34,961 nucleotides of DNA, from the NCBI GenBank assembly GCA_030150335.1, contig JASLGC010000236.1:1-34961 (forward strand). The letters run 5' to 3'. The notes beneath the pieces were generated by a model. The model saw only the letters and a program-made list of their open reading frames with translations. It was not told the origin of the DNA and did not search any database. Shown one piece after another: positions 16,118-24,020 of this stretch; position 1 is the stretch's first letter; the number at the start of each line of letters is the position of its first letter. A program made the position numbers and the translations under genes. The stretch is from Flavobacterium sp. (lineage in GTDB: Bacteria > Bacteroidota > Bacteroidia > Flavobacteriales > Flavobacteriaceae).

Positions 16118-17389
16118 ATGAAGAAATTACTTTTATCCTTAGTCTTGTTCTCTTTTGTAGGAGGAGCTTTCTCTACAGTAAAGGCACAAGAAACAGAAAA
16201 ACAAATTGTTACGGAGAATCGCGTAAATGATCCAAAGCAATTTGAGAAACCTTATGTGATTTTAATATCAATAGATGGTTTTAGATATGATTACATTGAA
16301 AAATACAACAGTAAGTTTTTAAAGAAATTAGGAGAGGAGGGAGTTAGAGCTGAATCAATGAAGCCATCTTATCCTTCAGTTACTTTTCCTAACCACTATT
16401 CAATCGCTACAGGGTTATATCCTGCACATCACGGATTAGTTGGTAATAATATTTACGATCCTAAGATAGAAGAGCGTTATTCGCTTAGAAATTATAAAGC
16501 AGTTCACAATCCAGCTTGGTACGGAGGAACGCCATTATGGGTGTTAGCAGAACAACAAGGAATGATGAGTGCTTGTTATTATTGGCCAGGTTCAGAAGCG
16601 CCTATTAAGGATACTTATCCTTCTTACTACTATGGGTACTCTGAGAAGTTTGAAATGGATACTCGTATAGCAGAAGTTGTTAATTGGTTGAGTTTACCTG
16701 AAGAGAAACGCCCTCACTTCATTACATTCTATTTACCAGAGGTTGATCACGCAGGACATACTTTTGGTCCAGATGCAAAAGAAACAGAGGAGGCAGTTCA
16801 ATACGCAGATCAATCAATTGAAAAGTTAGTGGCTGCAGTTAGTAAAACTGGATTACCAGTAAATTTTGTGGTAGTTTCAGACCATGGAATGCTTGAATTA
16901 GATCAAGATACTTTATTACAGTTTCCTGTTAAGGTTGAAAAAGAAGAGCTTGTATTATCAAGTAATGGTACTTATATGAGTGTTTTTGTAAAGAATAAAA
17001 AAGACATTAATAAGTGGTTTAAAAAGATTAAAAAAGCTGCAGATCCTAAGTTAATGAAAGTGTTTAAAAGTGGAGATTTGCCTAAAGAGTTTCACTTTGG
17101 AGGAAAAGACGATCGCTTTGGAAGAGTTGGAGATATTGTAATTACAGCAGAACCACCTTATTATTTTACAAATAGAAAGTTAGCAGGAAGTCATGGTTTT
17201 GATCCAAATACGGTGAAAGAGATGCACGCTATTTTTATTGCATCTGGACCACAAGTTAAAAAAGGGGAGAAGATTGCAACATTTGAAAATGTTGATGTAT
17301 ATCCATTGATTGCTAAGATTCTTGGATTAGAAATCACTGAAGAAATAGATGGTACTACGAAAGTAGCAGACCAAGTATTGGTGAAATAA
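16118..17389 (+). CDS. Secreted ectonucleotide pyrophosphatase/phosphodiesterase (alkaline phosphatase superfamily)
   Basis: The 423-residue protein has a signal peptide (about 1-23) and the full two-metal site of the NPP family. This comprises SIDGFR (Asp53), the nucleophile Thr89 in VTFPNHYS, DHAGHTFGPD (Asp210, His214), SDHG (Asp255, His256) and GSHGFDP (His359). NPP enzymes hydrolyse nucleotide pyrophosphate or phosphodiester bonds through a Thr intermediate. The exact substrate here cannot be read from sequence. The export signal puts it in the periplasm or at the surface, where it could recover phosphate or nucleosides. Length is typical of bacterial NPPs. It is a single gene that ends at a very strong hairpin. 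Confidence 0.93.
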   Translation: MKKLLLSLVLFSFVGGAFSTVKAQETEKQIVTENRVNDPKQFEKPYVILISIDGFRYDYIEKYNSKFLKKLGEEGVRAESMKPSYPSVTFPNHYSIATGLYPAHHGLVGNNIYDPKIEERYSLRNYKAVHNPAWYGGTPLWVLAEQQGMMSACYYWPGSEAPIKDTYPSYYYGYSEKFEMDTRIAEVVNWLSLPEEKRPHFITFYLPEVDHAGHTFGPDAKETEEAVQYADQSIEKLVAAVSKTGLPVNFVVVSDHGMLELDQDTLLQFPVKVEKEELVLSSNGTYMSVFVKNKKDINKWFKKIKKAADPKLMKVFKSGDLPKEFHFGGKDDRFGRVGDIVITAEPPYYFTNRKLAGSHGFDPNTVKEMHAIFIASGPQVKKGEKIATFENVDVYPLIAKILGLEITEEIDGTTKVADQVLVK

Positions 17390-17391
17390 GA

Positions 17392-17449
17392 AAGATATAA
17401 TCATAAAAAAAGGCTTGCATTTGCAAGCCTTTTTTTATGATTATATCTT
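17392..17449. terminator. 28-bp perfect inverted repeat, bidirectional terminator
   Basis: Arms 17392-17419 and 17422-17449 are perfectly complementary over 28 bp with only TT between them. The core GGCTTGCA/TGCAAGCC is flanked by seven A and seven T residues. It sits between the converging NPP and barrel genes and begins 3 bp after the NPP stop. The arms are much longer than those of the other terminators in the window. Confidence 0.88.
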
Positions 17450-17456
17450 AATGATA

Positions 17457-18251
17457 TTAGAATTTATATCCAAAACCTACGTTTAAGTAGATGTTGTGCA
17501 TTGAGAAAGAAATTGCTTCAAAATCCTTGTCAAGTACACGATTGAAACCATAAGTCATATCAGCAAATAGTTTAAAGTGTTTGTTAACTTTCCACTCTCC
17601 ACCAACTTGTGTACCCCATTGGAAAGTGTTTACTTCCTCTGAGTAATTATAATCAGCGTAAGCATCTCCTTCAAAGTTTATTTTTAAACCTGTTGGAGCA
17701 GTGTCTCTTAAGTAACCTTTACTTACATTTCCTGTAAAGTTTTTATCTATTAATCCTGAAAAATATACACCTCCATAGATATTCCATTTTTTAGAAAGAT
17801 TGTAAACGGCAGAAATTGGGAAAGTGATATATGTATTTTTTACATTAGTATGAACTTTTCCTGTAAAATAACCTCTATTAGGTCCATCGTTACCTTTAAC
17901 TTCTATTAAATAATTCTTTACTGTAGCATCTGTTTTCATTCCTTTTCCTTCAAAACGAACTCCAACACGAACTCCCCATTTTTTATCTTCTGTTAGCCAT
18001 TTAGTAGCATTAGCTTCTAACCCTAACTGTAGGGTAGGATTATAGCTGTCTATGCTTCTAATTTCTCTTGGTAATCCCAAAGGACTTGCTCCTCCAATAC
18101 TGAATTGAGCACGTACTTGATAGTCCATGTCTTTTACAAAAAAATCTTTGAAATTATTTTGAGTACTTTTTAAAGTGTCAACGTCTTGTGCAGATACAGA
18201 TGTAATAGTTAAAAAGCTAATTATAGTGTATAATATATGTCTTGTTTTCAT
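17457..18251 (-). CDS. Outer-membrane beta-barrel protein, partner of PCMD lipoprotein (copy 1)
   Basis: The product is 264 residues from the ATG at 18251. An upstream ATG at 18275 would overlap the preceding gene by 17 bp and place eight polar residues before the signal peptide, so I prefer 18251. After the signal peptide (ending VSAQ), the protein has alternating hydrophobic strands with Tyr, Trp and Gly and ends in GFGYKF, typical of a small outer-membrane barrel. It is strongly similar to the barrel at 19718-20518: both share YQVRAQFSIGG, SYNPTLQ, GLEANATKW, RFEG and YFTG blocks, and I estimate over half the residues are identical. It lies 7 bp after its PCMD lipoprotein gene. Its function is unknown. 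Confidence 0.82.
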   Translation of the reverse strand: MKTRHILYTIISFLTITSVSAQDVDTLKSTQNNFKDFFVKDMDYQVRAQFSIGGASPLGLPREIRSIDSYNPTLQLGLEANATKWLTEDKKWGVRVGVRFEGKGMKTDATVKNYLIEVKGNDGPNRGYFTGKVHTNVKNTYITFPISAVYNLSKKWNIYGGVYFSGLIDKNFTGNVSKGYLRDTAPTGLKINFEGDAYADYNYSEEVNTFQWGTQVGGEWKVNKHFKLFADMTYGFNRVLDKDFEAISFSMHNIYLNVGFGYKF

Positions 18252-18258
18252 TTTGATC

Positions 18259-19398
18259 TTATTTATTGTTGTCAATGATTTTATCTGTCAGTACTTCGAT
18301 TTCATCTATAGATAGGGTACTACCAACAGCTCCATTGTAGTCGCCCCCTTCTAAACTTGAAGTAATTACAATTGCTAACATATACTCTTTGTTTGGATCT
18401 ATTTGTCTATTTGCTATAGTAATAAATGGTAATTCAAAAGCTGTCCATTCATCTGTTTCTATACGATCTTCTTGTTTTATTCTTGCATAAGAAATAACAC
18501 GTGGGTCACTATCTGGGTCTTCAATAAAATTAAAACCATGTGTAGCTTTTAAGTAGTCTTTCTCATTTGTTTTTTCTAAGAATACAGCATAAATATCAAA
18601 AGTATCTATTTCAAGTTCTGAAGGAGTATCACTATTTGTTTCAAATTCTTTTCCCGCTTTATATTTGAAGTATCCAATAAGTTTACTTGGAACTTTATTT
18701 TTATCCCATGTTGTTCCAAATTTAGGAGATTCTTTTGGTGCAAAAATATTTGTTTCAAATTCTCCTGTAAATAGATTTCCTGCAGCTAAAGGAGCAAATG
18801 ACATACCCATTTTTCCTGGTTTTTGAGTGATTAATTTTACACCTTTTCCTACTTTTCCATTAGGCTCTATTGTTGTAATGATATTGTCTTTATCAGGTCT
18901 GTTTTTAGGATCAATCATAAAACTTATATAGTATCCAGAGTTTCCAGTATCCCATATTTTAGCTTCTTTATCACCATCTTTCTCAATCCACTCATAGAAT
19001 CCACCATTAGTATAAAGACGTGTTTCTTCAAAAGAGAATTTTGTAGAAATTTCAGCTGTGTAAGCACTGATTTTATATGTTTTTTTATAAGCACCATCTT
19101 GTGAAGTTACTGTGTAGAATTGAGGTATAGTAAAGTCTCTTTCTGTTCCACTTGCAGGTTCAATAGTTGCGCCTTCAGTTAAAGTAAATGTTGGAGCTAA
19201 TTTTGAAATATCAACATTGCTTTTTGTATAGAAAGTGATAAAATCATTTTCTATAGCTGTAGGTATTTTTATAAAATTTTCAGGGATGATTGCAGTTTCT
19301 ATATCTGCTTCTGTGTTTAATGCTTCCTCTTTAATACAAGAAGTTAGCATGATTCCTATTAGGCTTAATAGGGAAAAAATTAAGTAGTTTTTTCTCAT
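18259..19398 (-). CDS. PCMD domain lipoprotein (copy 1)
   Basis: The 379-residue lipoprotein has its lipidated Cys at residue 21 (MLTSC). An Ig-like region at about 35-115 contains a GTERDFT motif and a threonine-rich strand ending KKTYKISAY. From about 125 onward the pattern WDTGNSGYY, AAGNLFTGEF, GYFKYKAG, DIYAVF, RIETDEWTAFELPF and GAVGSTLSIDEIEV matches the PCMD (putative carbohydrate metabolism) domain of Bacteroidota surface lipoproteins. This jelly-roll-like fold suggests ligand or glycan binding, but activity is unproven. It is the first gene of a two-gene unit with the barrel at 17457-18251. A TAnnTTTG element lies at 19480-19487. A paralogous unit is immediately upstream. Confidence 0.85.
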   Translation of the reverse strand: MRKNYLIFSLLSLIGIMLTSCIKEEALNTEADIETAIIPENFIKIPTAIENDFITFYTKSNVDISKLAPTFTLTEGATIEPASGTERDFTIPQFYTVTSQDGAYKKTYKISAYTAEISTKFSFEETRLYTNGGFYEWIEKDGDKEAKIWDTGNSGYYISFMIDPKNRPDKDNIITTIEPNGKVGKGVKLITQKPGKMGMSFAPLAAGNLFTGEFETNIFAPKESPKFGTTWDKNKVPSKLIGYFKYKAGKEFETNSDTPSELEIDTFDIYAVFLEKTNEKDYLKATHGFNFIEDPDSDPRVISYARIKQEDRIETDEWTAFELPFITIANRQIDPNKEYMLAIVITSSLEGGDYNGAVGSTLSIDEIEVLTDKIIDNNK

Positions 19399-19479
19399 GG
19401 GTTTTTATTTTGTTAGTTTTATTTTATAAAGGTTTTTTGCATTATTTATAAATAGATCTATCTGATTATAAATAATCGG

Positions 19480-19487
19480 CAAAGTTA
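19480..19487 (-). promoter_or_regulatory. -7 promoter element for PCMD/barrel cassette 1
   Basis: The minus strand reads TAACTTTG, an exact TAnnTTTG match. It gives a leader of about 75-80 nt to the ATG at 19398, and the leader contains an AT-rich hairpin. Confidence 0.5.
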
Positions 19488-19660
19488 CAACTTTTAAGTA
19501 GAGCTTGAGTTTTCACAAAAAGATATGTAATATTAAGAGAATGATAATTATTTGGAGAGAAGTGTTATGTTAAATTATTAAATACTGAATATAATAAGGT
19601 GTTAATGTAAAACTCTTTCGTAAACATTATTAAATAGGTTAAAAAAGGCTGTAAAACGAG

Positions 19661-19691
19661 CAAGGGACTAAGATATACTCTTAGTCCCTTG
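19661..19691 (-). terminator. Terminator after barrel gene copy 2
   Basis: Perfect 13-bp arms 19661-19673 and 19679-19691 (CAAGGGACTAAGA and complement) with a 5-nt loop lie 26 bp after the stop of the barrel gene ending at 19718. The T-run on the minus strand is short. Confidence 0.75.
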
Positions 19692-19717
19692 TTGATATAG
19701 TGTTAATGATGTATTGT

Positions 19718-20518
19718 CTAAAACGTGTATCCGAAGCCCATATTTACGTAGATGTTATACATTGAAAAAGATATAGCATCAAAGTTACTTTTGAAAAGAG
19801 GATTTAGTCCCCAGTTTAGATCTGCAAAAAGTTTGAAGTATTTATTCATCTTATATTCTCCTCCAAATTGCGCACCCCATTGAAAGCGGCTTAGATCTTG
19901 AGAGAAATTGTAATATCCTTTGTCATTTCCTTCAAAAGGGACTACATCGCCTATGGGTGTTCCTTCTCTAAGTACACCATCGTAAACATATCCATTAAAG
20001 TCTTTGTCAATAAGGCCAGAGAAATAAAACCCTCCATATACATTCCAGTTTTCTGTAGCATTTAAAACTACTAAAACTGGGAATGTGATGTATGAATTCT
20101 TCATATTTGTTTTGACATTACCCGTAAAGTAACCTTTTGTTTGCTTTCCGTGTGCTTCATCAATTTGTGTATAATAGTTTTTTACTCTCGCATCAGTTTT
20201 CATTCCTCGTCCTTCAAAGCGCAAACCAGTACGGATTCCCCATTTTTGTGCGTCTGTAAACCACTTCGTTGCATTAGCTTCTAAACCTATCTGTAGTGTG
20301 GGATTGTAGCTATTTATTTCTCTAATTTGAGTAGGCATTCCCAGTGGGCTACTTCCTCCAATACTAAATTGTGCACGCACTTGATATTTGATATTCTCTT
20401 TAAAGAATTGCTTGAAATTTGAAGTATTGGTATTTTGTTCTTCTTGAGCTAATGCAGGTTGGATAACAAAAAAGGTACAACAAGCTATTAGGGCTATATA
20501 TAGTTTAATATTTTTCAT
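19718..20518 (-). CDS. Outer-membrane beta-barrel protein, partner of PCMD lipoprotein (copy 2)
   Basis: The product is 266 residues from the ATG at 20518, which leads straight into a signal peptide ending PALAQ. The ATG at 20545 would add nine residues and overlap the upstream gene. The protein shares most strand motifs with the barrel at 17457-18251 (YQVRAQFSIGG, GLEANATKW, GMKTDA, FSGLIDK and a C-terminal GFGYTF), so the two are clear paralogues. The ending aromatic residue and alternating pattern indicate outer-membrane insertion. It follows its PCMD lipoprotein gene by 10 bp. No enzymatic motif is visible. A channel, anchor or assembly role for the lipoprotein would be a guess. Confidence 0.82.
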   Translation of the reverse strand: MKNIKLYIALIACCTFFVIQPALAQEEQNTNTSNFKQFFKENIKYQVRAQFSIGGSSPLGMPTQIREINSYNPTLQIGLEANATKWFTDAQKWGIRTGLRFEGRGMKTDARVKNYYTQIDEAHGKQTKGYFTGNVKTNMKNSYITFPVLVVLNATENWNVYGGFYFSGLIDKDFNGYVYDGVLREGTPIGDVVPFEGNDKGYYNFSQDLSRFQWGAQFGGEYKMNKYFKLFADLNWGLNPLFKSNFDAISFSMYNIYVNMGFGYTF

Positions 20519-20528
20519 ATCTATTTTA

Positions 20529-21617
20529 TTATTTATCATAAACAAGTTCTATTTCGTCAACTAAAAGTGTGCTTCCAACAGCACCAATAAATTGGTCACC
20601 TTCAATGCTTGAACTCATTACAATTGTCAAGACATAATCTTTAGTTGGGTCGAATTGTTTGCCATCAGATAAAACAAAAGGAACTTCAAATTCAGTCCAT
20701 GAATCAGTTTCAATACGCTGTTCTTCTGGTATTCGTGCAATAGCTACATTTCGAGGATCTTTGAATTGATGTGTGCCATCTAAGTAGTTATTCTTTGATT
20801 GACTTTCAAATAAAATAGCATAGATGTCAAAATGGTCTTTTTTTCCCGGTATAGGTTTATAGTTTTTATCAGTTACTACCTCTCCAGCTTTGTATTTAAA
20901 AAAGCCTCTTAATGATTTGGGTAAATCTCCTTCATAAGGCAATCCAAATCTTGTTGATTTTAGAGCGTTTGCTATTCCTGCAAATCTAAAAGTACCTATA
21001 AATAAATTTCCAGCTGCGATAGGGTTACCGGTTATCTCCGCAAGTTTGGAAGTATATACTGTTTGCATTTTAACCGCTTGTCCTCCAGATCTTCCTGGGC
21101 CAATTGCTGTTGGGTAATCTTCTGGAGGTGTTGAACCTGCTATTGTAACAAATCCTGAATTACCACTATCCCAATTGTATATTTTTTCTCCATTAGCAGA
21201 ATATTCAAAAAAGCGATAGTATCTATTATTACTTGTTAGTTCAGCATTGTTAAAAGTGTAGCTTGTACTTAACTCATCAGTTGTATAGCTTACTGTATAT
21301 GTTTTTTTCCAAGTGGGGTCTTGAGCTGTAATGGTAACTTGTTGTGATTTTGTAAAATCTCTTGTTGTTCCATTAGGAGGGTCCATTGTAGCGTTAGGGG
21401 AAATAATAAAAAAAGGAGATTGCTTAGCTAAATCTATGTAGGATTTAACTTTAAACTCTATTGTATTATTTGTGATAATTGGATCCGTTTTTAGGTATTC
21501 ACTTGGAATATAAGCTTCCAGAATATCTGCATTTGTATCTGGTTCCTCATCTTTATAACAACTATTTAATACAAAACAAGTTGTAAGCAAAGTTAGAATA
21601 GCGAGCGTTTTTTTCAT
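20529..21617 (-). CDS. PCMD domain lipoprotein (copy 2)
   Basis: The 362-residue lipoprotein has its lipidated Cys at residue 20 (VLNSC). Its layout is the same as copy 1: an Ig-like region with GTTRDFT and KKTYTVSY at about 35-112, then a PCMD region with WDSGNSGFV, AAGNLFIGTF, GFFKYKAG, DIYAILFE, RIETDSWTEFEVPF and GAVGSTLLVDEIEL. It is less similar to its paralogue than the barrels are to each other, as would be expected if the exposed lipoprotein determines specificity while the barrel is constrained. It is the first gene of its two-gene unit. A TACATTTA element (one mismatch to the -7 consensus) lies about 60 bp upstream, near 21680. Confidence 0.85.
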   Translation of the reverse strand: MKKTLAILTLLTTCFVLNSCYKDEEPDTNADILEAYIPSEYLKTDPIITNNTIEFKVKSYIDLAKQSPFFIISPNATMDPPNGTTRDFTKSQQVTITAQDPTWKKTYTVSYTTDELSTSYTFNNAELTSNNRYYRFFEYSANGEKIYNWDSGNSGFVTIAGSTPPEDYPTAIGPGRSGGQAVKMQTVYTSKLAEITGNPIAAGNLFIGTFRFAGIANALKSTRFGLPYEGDLPKSLRGFFKYKAGEVVTDKNYKPIPGKKDHFDIYAILFESQSKNNYLDGTHQFKDPRNVAIARIPEEQRIETDSWTEFEVPFVLSDGKQFDPTKDYVLTIVMSSSIEGDQFIGAVGSTLLVDEIELVYDK

Positions 21618-21814
21618 ATTTGATGTTTTTAGTGAAATAATTTGGCCAGCAAGTTCCTTGCCATCTTTTTAGATAACTATAAATGTACATGTTAAGAGTG
21701 GAGTATAATAGTTTTCTTATTTTTTTTTAGTCAAGAATGTGATAATTTGAGATTATTAATGAAAAATAGATTAAAATGAAGTTTAATCAATGATTGGGTT
21801 TTCGTAAAATAAAA

Positions 21815-21846
21815 AAAACGGATTGAGAGTATTCCCAATCCGTTTT
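21815..21846 (-). terminator. Terminator after the GNAT/carbon-nitrogen hydrolase gene
   Basis: Arms 21815-21825 (AAAACGGATTG) and 21836-21846 are perfectly complementary. On the minus strand the hairpin is followed by a T-rich tract, 22 bp after the stop at 21869. Confidence 0.78.
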
Positions 21847-21868
21847 GAATTTACATTAATGTAAACTA

Positions 21869-23395
21869 TTATTTTAGCTTGTTTATCTGATATAGATCCA
21901 AGCGTCTGTCTTTTTTAATTTTCACACTACCATGTTCGTGTAATTCTTTCAATAAATCGACGTCCACATCTACGATTAAGGTCATCTCTGTATTTGGTGT
22001 CGCTTCAGCTTTTACACCATTGGTTGGGAAAGCAAAGTCAGATGGAGTTAATACTGCTGCTTGGGCAAACTGAATATCCATGTTGTTTACTTTAGGTAAG
22101 TTACCAACACATCCTGCGATAGCGACATAACATTCGTTTTCAATAGCTCTTGCTGCGGCACAGTTTCTTACACGTGTATAACCGTTTTGCGTATCAGTTA
22201 AAAATGGAACAAATAAAATATCCATTCCTTGGTCTGAAAGTAAACGAGAAAGCTCTGGGAACTCAACGTCATAACAAATCATAATACCAATCTTTCCACA
22301 GTCGGTATCGAATGTTTGGATTTTAGAACCACCCGTCATTCCCCAATAGTGTACTTCATTTGGTGTGATGTGTATTTTAGAATACATCTCATACATACCA
22401 TCTCTTTTACATAAGAATCCTACGTTATATAGCGTTCCATCAATAAGGTAAGGCATACTACCTGTAATAATATTGATGTTGTAAGAAATAGCAAATTCTT
22501 GGAATTTCTTTCTTATATCATCAGTATATCGAGCCAATTCACGAATTGCATCTGCTTCAGATAAGTGGTTGTAGTCCGCCATTAAAGGAGCTGTAAATAG
22601 CTCAGGGAACATTGCAAAGTCACTCTCATAATCAGAAACAGCATTGATAAAGAATTCAGCTTGGTCAAAGAATTCTTGTAAATCATTTAATGGTCTCATT
22701 TGCCATTGAATAAGCCCAAGTCTAATAACACTTTTCTTTGCGTTAATTAACTGTACGTCTTTTTCATAATAGATATTATTCCATTCTAATAAAACTGCGT
22801 ATTCTTTAGAACTAACATCCCCTTCTAAGTAGTTGCGCATTAAGCGAACCATGTGGAAGTCATTAGCCATTTGGAAAGACATTACAGGGTCGTGAATTTC
22901 TTTCTTTCTTACTTTATCTAAATATTGTTTAGGAGTTAATTCAGCTGCATATTGAGAGTACTTAGGAATTCGACCTGCAAAAATAATTGACTTTAAGTTC
23001 AATTGTTCACACATTTCTTTTCTTGCATCATAAAGACGTCTTCCTAATCTAAGTCCTCTATATTTAGGGTGAATAAATACATCGATACCATATAAAACAC
23101 TTCCTTCCGGATTGTGTGTATTGAAAGTTGAGAATCCTGTAATCTGCTCATAGGTATGGGCAGACATAGCTTGCTTTTCATCAATGATTAATGATAAAGC
23201 AGAACCTACTACAACACCGTCAACTAATACGACTAATTGTCCTTCTGGAAATACTTTTAATAACTGTTCGATTTCATCTTTGTCCCAGTAAGAATCTTCA
23301 AGCCCTTTATAAGACTCTAACATAGATTTTTTTAATTCAAGATAATCGTCAATTTGTAGAGTTCTCAATTCTACTTTATTGATAGTTGTTTCCAT
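21869..23395 (-). CDS. Bifunctional GNAT acetyltransferase / carbon-nitrogen hydrolase fusion
   Basis: This 508-residue cytoplasmic protein has two domains. Residues 8-200 form a GNAT acetyltransferase with a strand reading LYGIDVFIHP followed by the acetyl-CoA loop YRGLRLGRRL near 112-121. Residues 222-508 form a nitrilase-superfamily amidohydrolase with the Glu-Lys-Cys triad: Glu265 in FPELF, Lys340 in YSKIH and Cys374 in MICYDVEFPE. Such fusions are annotated in many bacteria, but the substrate is not defined as far as I know. A coupled activity, with one domain acting on the product of the other, is a reasonable guess. Both sets of motifs look intact. It is a single gene with its own terminator, divergent from the ssb-like gene. 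Confidence 0.9.
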   Translation of the reverse strand: METTINKVELRTLQIDDYLELKKSMLESYKGLEDSYWDKDEIEQLLKVFPEGQLVVLVDGVVVGSALSLIIDEKQAMSAHTYEQITGFSTFNTHNPEGSVLYGIDVFIHPKYRGLRLGRRLYDARKEMCEQLNLKSIIFAGRIPKYSQYAAELTPKQYLDKVRKKEIHDPVMSFQMANDFHMVRLMRNYLEGDVSSKEYAVLLEWNNIYYEKDVQLINAKKSVIRLGLIQWQMRPLNDLQEFFDQAEFFINAVSDYESDFAMFPELFTAPLMADYNHLSEADAIRELARYTDDIRKKFQEFAISYNINIITGSMPYLIDGTLYNVGFLCKRDGMYEMYSKIHITPNEVHYWGMTGGSKIQTFDTDCGKIGIMICYDVEFPELSRLLSDQGMDILFVPFLTDTQNGYTRVRNCAAARAIENECYVAIAGCVGNLPKVNNMDIQFAQAAVLTPSDFAFPTNGVKAEATPNTEMTLIVDVDVDLLKELHEHGSVKIKKDRRLDLYQINKLK

Positions 23396-23552
23396 ATTTT
23401 TTTGTTTGCAATTTACAAATTATATAAAGGCAATATAATTAAACAAATTATTTAATCATTCAAATAAATGTTAAAAAAGGGTGTTGTTTTTGATAGAGAT
23501 TCCATTGATTAGAGATATTGATAATTAAAAATTAACAAAAAGGGAAAAAATT

Positions 23553-23888
23553 ATGAGCACATTAAAAAACAGAGTTCAATTAATTGGTAGAGTAGGGAAA
23601 ACACCAGAAGTCAAAGAATATGGTGAGAACAAAAAAAGAGCCTACTTCTCATTGGCGATAAATGATATCAGCTATAATGAAAAAGGAGAGCGAATAGAGA
23701 ATACGCAATGGCATGATATTGTCGTTTGGGGTAAACAAGCGGACATTGTTGAAAAGTTTGTTGATAAAGGAAGGGAAATTGCAGTCGAAGGTAAGCTGGT
23801 TAACCGTAGTTTTGATGACAAAGATGGTAATAAGCGCTATGTTACCGAAATTGCTGTTTCAGAAATAATGTTTTTGGGCAGCAAGTAA
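23553..23888 (+). CDS. ssb: Short single-stranded DNA-binding protein
   Basis: The 111-residue protein is a single OB-fold SSB domain. Family features include MSTLKNRVQLIGRVGKTPEV at the start, the FSLAIND strand, WHDIVVWGKQADIVEKF and VEGKLVNRSF. It ends at LGSK, directly after the OB fold. It therefore lacks the flexible linker and acidic DDDIPF-like tip that lets housekeeping SSBs recruit repair and replication partners. This suggests an accessory SSB, perhaps for competence, recombination or a mobile-element-like role, with the main SSB elsewhere on the chromosome; that is inference. It is a lone gene, divergent from the GNAT-nitrilase gene and followed by its own terminator. Confidence 0.92.
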   Translation: MSTLKNRVQLIGRVGKTPEVKEYGENKKRAYFSLAINDISYNEKGERIENTQWHDIVVWGKQADIVEKFVDKGREIAVEGKLVNRSFDDKDGNKRYVTEIAVSEIMFLGSK

Positions 23889-23908
23889 AGTTTTTATTAT
23901 TTCTGTTG

Positions 23909-23943
23909 TCGCTCAAGCCTTAGTACAGCTTGAGCGATTTTTT
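23909..23943 (+). terminator. Rho-independent terminator after ssb
   Basis: Arms 23909-23918 (TCGCTCAAGC) and 23928-23937 form a perfect 10-bp stem with a 9-nt loop, followed by a run of T residues. Confidence 0.88.
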
Positions 23944-24020
23944 TATGCTCTAATGTTAATTAATGACGTTTTTTAAAAAAAGAGTTAACTTGTAGCACTA
24001 TATTAAAAGTGTTTCAGGTT

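Larger units (their letters stand above)
19399..19717. other. 319-bp gap between the two PCMD/barrel cassettes
   Basis: No gene is visible. The right end holds the terminator of the second barrel gene (19661-19691). The left part is the promoter and leader of the PCMD gene that starts at 19398. An inverted repeat with 11-bp arms (19441-19451 and 19466-19476) around a TAGATCTA palindrome lies within the predicted leader. Confidence 0.6.

Noticed and set aside
17392..17449. Terminal inverted repeat or remnant of an insertion sequence
   Set aside because: The two arms are adjacent with only two bases between them, there is no transposase frame nearby, and the location between convergent genes fits a terminator.
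17457..21617. SusC/SusD-type polysaccharide utilisation locus
   Set aside because: The barrels are only about 265 residues with no plug or TonB box, and the lipoproteins do not look like SusD. No glycosidase is present.
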